Assembly (NCBI GenBank): GCA_036346395.1
Contig: CM070613.1
Location: 20,082,818 to 20,146,817, forward strand
Source of the DNA: Hsuehochloa calcarea
Lineage: Eukaryota > Streptophyta > Magnoliopsida > Poales > Poaceae
Reading direction: 5' to 3'
DNA: 64,000 nucleotides
Positions 60,301 to 64,000 of the stretch are shown here, in pieces. A program made the translations under genes and the position numbers. The notes under the pieces are model-generated. The model worked only from the letters and a program-made list of their open reading frames with translations, was not told the origin of the DNA and ran no database searches. Position 1 is the stretch's first letter. The number at the start of each line of letters is the position of its first letter.

Positions 60301-61615
60301 GTACTTTTTTTTGAATTTAGCCGATCAGCCGTTATGTAATAGTTGTAGACTTGACTATATTGTTGTATGCCTTTTGGATTATCAATGTATGTTGTTGTAT
60401 GTCTGTGATTGACGTTGAATGAGAGTATGAGCGTGCTGGTCGCTGATCCTTGGAGCCAACACGATCTCATACTTGTTGTTGTGAATCCCCTTCTAACTTG
60501 TCCAAGTGCGGACTTGAACCGTTTGGAGAACCGATCGTCATGTAGTGCTCGCAGAGGAGCAGTGCGTATGATTACCGGGACTCTAGTTTCGGTCATGCCC
60601 TCTCACTTGGATAGAGTTAGGATGGAATTCATTTACTTAAGGCCCTTAGTTATTTCCATAAGACTGGGAAGGGCTCGGTCTTACGGAAATAACCCAGGGG
60701 CCCTCACACAAGGCTACACTATAGGTATACTAATAGATGTGTTAGTCTCACATATGGATTTATCATTATTAATCACCAAAACACTCCATTAACCCATAAT
60801 GACAGGTCTAGATTTTTTAGTCTCCCCCTTTTTTGTAATTGATAACAAATTGTTTATCAATAACAACATTTGGAAAGCTGGACACGTCTCGGAATCCAAT
60901 TCGGCCTCTAAAAACAACACTGACTTCAAACGTGCATAACTTTCACATACGGAGTCCGTTTGAGCTCTAGAAGCACTTGATGGAAAGCTTATATCGTCAT
61001 GTATCTAACGCATCTATACTCACCTCCAAATTTCTTCTGTGCGCACCCCAATCACCAAAAGAATATGTTATGTCACCTATTTAGGTCACACTGGGCCCTG
61101 TAATGCTTGGCCTGAGGGAAAGACGCCACCCTAGGCGGCCCATACTGTTCACGTGGTACTGTTCAAGTGTGAACAGTACCATGAAAAGTCCATTCCCTAT
61201 TTTCTTAGTTATGTGCGGCTCCCCCTTCCCTAATTAAGGTGGTCGCACCCTTCCAGTTTTCTTGGATTTAGTTTAGTTAAAAGTTAGCTTCATTGCAACT
61301 TCGTGTATTGGCCTAGGTCGATTACACCAACCATAATACCGCTACAGAATCCCAACTTTATCACATATTTTAATCCTATTTGCAATTTCAGATTGCGTAT
61401 TATCTTGTTCTTGCGTGTTCTTTGATTACATACAGGAATAGACCTTTGTGGTCAGGTCGATCGTGCTTCTAGCAAGGTCGATAACGATCTCGGAGTTGAT
61501 TCAGCGATTACGGACATATTGGTCATGTACGATTGGTTGCCGAATCGTGAGAGTCATCTCCACCAAATGGAGTTATCCTCCTCACCGAAAGTTCGGGACA
61601 CCCATTGTCGCATTA
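57353..61615 (+). mobile_element. Long gypsy LTR-like region
   Basis: It begins TGTAACACCCTGG, a common gypsy LTR start, and reaches a primer-site variant TGGTATTAGAGC at 61618. It holds the ACTATTCGAATAGTCGTGTCC phrase at 59750, a small hairpin at 60641-60704, and no coding region. At 4.3 kb it may be one very long LTR or several nested fragments; I cannot separate them. Confidence 0.4.
60641..60704. repeat. Hairpin inverted repeat
   Basis: A 29-bp arm GGCCCTTAGTTATTTCC plus GTCTTA-type sequence is inverted at 60676-60704 with a short loop. It may be the remains of a foldback MITE. Confidence 0.6.
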
Positions 61616-61617
61616 GG

Positions 61618-61915
61618 TGGTATTAGAGCACAAGTTGATCGGTTATATTCCTTTACCTATGACCCACGAAAATCAAAAAAAGAAATATTAGGGTTAGCTC
61701 ATCCCTGTCCGCGCCCTTTTGTGCTTTGCAATTTTTCTTTTCGGTAATTTTGGCTTGTTGAATTATTGGTTATATTCTCGTGTCTAGTTGCTGATTTCTA
61801 GTTCTAGTTATTGTCTAGTTAGTCTTTGTCTAGTTGCATCTCGTGTTTCCTTTACATCGCTTGATCGTTTTTTTAGGGTTCTTTGTTCTTTCATCTTAAA
61901 CAGAAAATTCATGGG
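61618..61915 (+). mobile_element. Primer-binding-site variant and gypsy leader
   Basis: TGGTATTAGAGC (61618-61629) is followed by T-rich leader with repeated TCTAGTT phrases. No gag follows in this orientation; a minus-strand gag lies next to it. Confidence 0.5.
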
Positions 61916-62169
61916 TCAGAACTCCTCTAGTCCGCACCAAAAATAGTAAATTTGTGTTGTAAGCATTTCATCTAATCCAATTTTATTGCTAGAGCTCAAG
62001 TCGATTTCATCACGAAACCGAGAGAATTGTTGTGATCTTTTGGGAGAGTTGGTGTTCGAGTCCAGCATGCACCCTTTGTTGTTATTTGCGACTTGCGGCA
62101 AACCCTAGGGCCAGTTAGATAGTAGAAGGAGAAAGAGGCAACCACATAGAGGTTTTTGAAAAGCACATC

Positions 62170-62830
62170 AAACATTCCCCAAATCCAGTTAGAACTGTTG
62201 GCTTGAGGTTTTTGGCCCTTCACCCTGTTCTTGGATTTCTTGGTTTTTTTGTCCTTCTTGTTACTTCCGCCTACTTCTTAAAGATTCTTGTCATCTCGAT
62301 CAATAGTTTTGTTCCACTTGACTGCTTTTGCAGCAGTCGCATATCGATCGACCATCTCAAAGAGTTCAGCGACGGTAGCCAAAGAATTTAAAGCGATGTC
62401 CTCTATAATTCTTTTACCGCGGACTCCCTGCTTGAAAGGTCTAATAACAGATGAGTCAGAAACCTCAGGAATTGAATTATGAACCTGACTGAAGCACCTG
62501 ATGAATCGACGTAAGGTCTCATGGTCGTTTTGTCTTATCCTGTGTATGTCATCCTCCTTTCTAGGGAGATTGTAGGTACCCTAGAACTTAGATAGCAGAA
62601 GGTCACAAAGGTGTTGCCATGAGTGAATCGACTCGAGTGGTTGGTTTAGTAACCACGATCGAGCGGACCATTCGAGCACAGTCGGAAGGTAATTCATCAT
62701 GACACGCTCTCCTCCTCCTGTTGCACGGACTGCGGTCGTGTAAATTTGGAGGAACTCGATGGGATTCTGAGACCCATCGAATTTTTCCATGTTCACTGGT
62801 CAAAACCGCGGTGGCCAACAAACTGCTCGG
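62170..62830 (-). pseudogene. Gypsy gag (Retrotrans_gag type), frameshifted
   Basis: The minus-strand frame 62796-62581 reads MEKFDGSQNPIEFLQIYTTA, then VMMNYLPTVLEWSARSWLLN and SWQHLCDLLLSKF, the core of the gypsy retrotransposon gag domain. Other frames continue with GTYNLPRKEDDIHRIRQND, SVIRPFKQGVRGKRIIEDI and ELFEMVDRYATAAKAV. The frame changes at about 62580 and again further down. The lineage is near the Tat/RIRE2-like grass elements by phrase order, which is a judgement by eye. Confidence 0.75.
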
Positions 62831-64000
62831 AGGTCAGGCAAGAATGCCATGCATCCGGTAATTACTTCGCAACGCCTCCTTTGCAGAAAAGAAGGGTTGT
62901 CGTCATCAGGTGATCATGCATGACGATACCCGGCAGTGGCTGAACCCGACTTATGATAAGTCTTGATTCTACAAGGGTAATACTCCTCGTATCTTGTCTG
63001 CTACTACAGACCTCTGTGTTGGAGTGGTGAATGATCACATCTCCTGGGAGCTTGTTTATCTTCATGCATTAGAAGAACCTTTCTCCGGTTAGGAGAACAG
63101 CATACCCTGTTGTCGCGCCGATCTCCGTGCGGTGAGTTGTTTGAACGACTGGAAGCTGATGGAGTTGTACTACTACAACTTTTGGAATGATGACAGTGAG
63201 GGTACTCAAGTCTGGTCATTGCAATTCGAAGCCTTCGTGCGATCTCTTGCGCGAAGGGGTCGTAGCTAGGTGCTCGGGCAAGCTTTCGAGTTGGGTTCTC
63301 GAGTAGATCGCTGATATGTTGGAGTTCTTGAGCTTCCTCTTACTGATACTGAAAGCGCTCAGGCAGATTTCTCTAAGCTGTCATTCTTCTCTATCGAGTT
63401 GTCCCAGGATCATCCATGTCTAATCCCTGAGTTTGCCTCAATGAAGTGTGATTATCTTGAGGATTTCTCGCACGCTCAATTGAGTGTTGACCCTATTCAT
63501 CACTAGAGGTGTCCTTACGTTTGCCACAAGGGGTCGCAATGTGTGATCGTCGGGGAGTGTCCCTAGTCCTGTTTCTAGGAGAGTGATCATCACCTGAGGG
63601 AAGGACGAAGACCTTCCGTTGATGACATCCACTTATGCTCTACGCCTCCTCGCTTGAGGAGTAGTCGAAAGACACCGTCTAGCGACTTGGAGCAAACCCC
63701 AAGGGGAATTCTGGGTTATACCATCTCTGTTTGCAAATGAGAACTGCGATAGGATGGTCGAACTCGCAGGAAAAGCAAGTTCGAGCCCATCCTTTGTGGG
63801 GTTAACTGGAGAGACAGTATCACCAGGTGCTGATGATGCTCCGGAATGATGGCTTCTAGGACTTGTCGTGCCAGGTCGGACTGCCTTAGGCTGACTTGAA
63901 CATTTGGAGGGGAAGGCATCGCCATGTCATGGGTCTGCCTCGGAGCAGTCCTGATTGTGGTCGAATTGACCCTTGCCCTTTGAGAAATTTGGTACCTCAT
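62831..64000 (-). mobile_element. Upstream gag region or leader of the same gypsy element
   Basis: The minus strand has short open pieces in different frames, including a Ser/Gln/Pro-rich piece that runs off the window edge (MRYQISQRARVN). This fits the poorly conserved N-terminal part of a gypsy gag. The 5' LTR is outside the window. Confidence 0.4.

Noticed and set aside
62045..62075. GTGTTCGAGTCC, tRNA or SINE-like box
   Set aside because: No matching A box or stem is visible nearby, and the stretch lies in retrotransposon sequence.
1..64000. CRISPR arrays, rRNA or tRNA genes, riboswitches or other prokaryote-type features
   Set aside because: None seen. The tandem repeats are minisatellites without unique spacers, and the window is plant nuclear DNA.

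Overview
This window is nuclear DNA from a grass (Poaceae). The signs are one plant-type gene with many GT-AG introns, Ty1/copia and Ty3/gypsy elements whose primer-binding sites match initiator tRNA-Met, hAT transposons of grass type, and the mix of AT-rich introns with a GC-rich first exon. I cannot name the species. There are no bacterial features.

The one host gene I can establish lies on the minus strand and runs from about 44436 down to 8875. Twelve exons join in frame to a 451-residue protein. Its C-terminal third is unmistakably CCR4-NOT complex subunit 11 (CNOT11/NOT11, the DUF2363 family). The gene spans 35.6 kb for 1,356 coding bases, because four introns carry transposons. Intron 1 holds a hAT MITE and perhaps a GC-rich hAT-like insertion. 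Intron 3 holds a 2.9-kb deleted copia element. Intron 7 (10.6 kb) holds a 4.2-kb hAT with a MITE inside it, a solo LTR, a tandem repeat and a terminal-inverted-repeat transposon. Intron 10 (13.9 kb) holds a copia element that carries two copies of a second hAT family. All twelve exons and all 22 splice sites still look intact.

Layout. 1-2655: 5' LTR and primer site of a SIRE-like copia element. 2656-6837: LTR-like gypsy sequence on the minus strand, with an internal duplication and minisatellites. 6838-8874: gene-poor sequence, probably including the 3' UTR of NOT11. 8875-44436: NOT11 and its transposon-filled introns. 44437-45050: promoter side of NOT11. 45054-45470: a minisatellite. 45486-55432: the 3' half of an Angela-like copia element on the plus strand, split by a gypsy element (46023-53462, minus strand). 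55433-61629: two gypsy LTR-like regions with primer sites. 61630-64000: a leader and a decayed gypsy gag on the minus strand.

Nesting can be read from target-site duplications. CATAG flanks the intron-10 copia, CCTCTGCT and GACAAGA(T/C) flank the two hATs inside it, TGG(C/A)CAAT flanks the intron-7 hAT, GTAAGGAT flanks the MITE inside that, and GTGCTTAG flanks the intron-1 MITE. The most unusual signal is not a gene. Wherever two copies of a transposon can be compared, one copy has lost CAG/CTG trinucleotides in favour of CG-containing strings. This looks like a systematic, methylation-context sequencing artefact or an unknown mutational process, and it bears on how the broken frames of these elements should be read.
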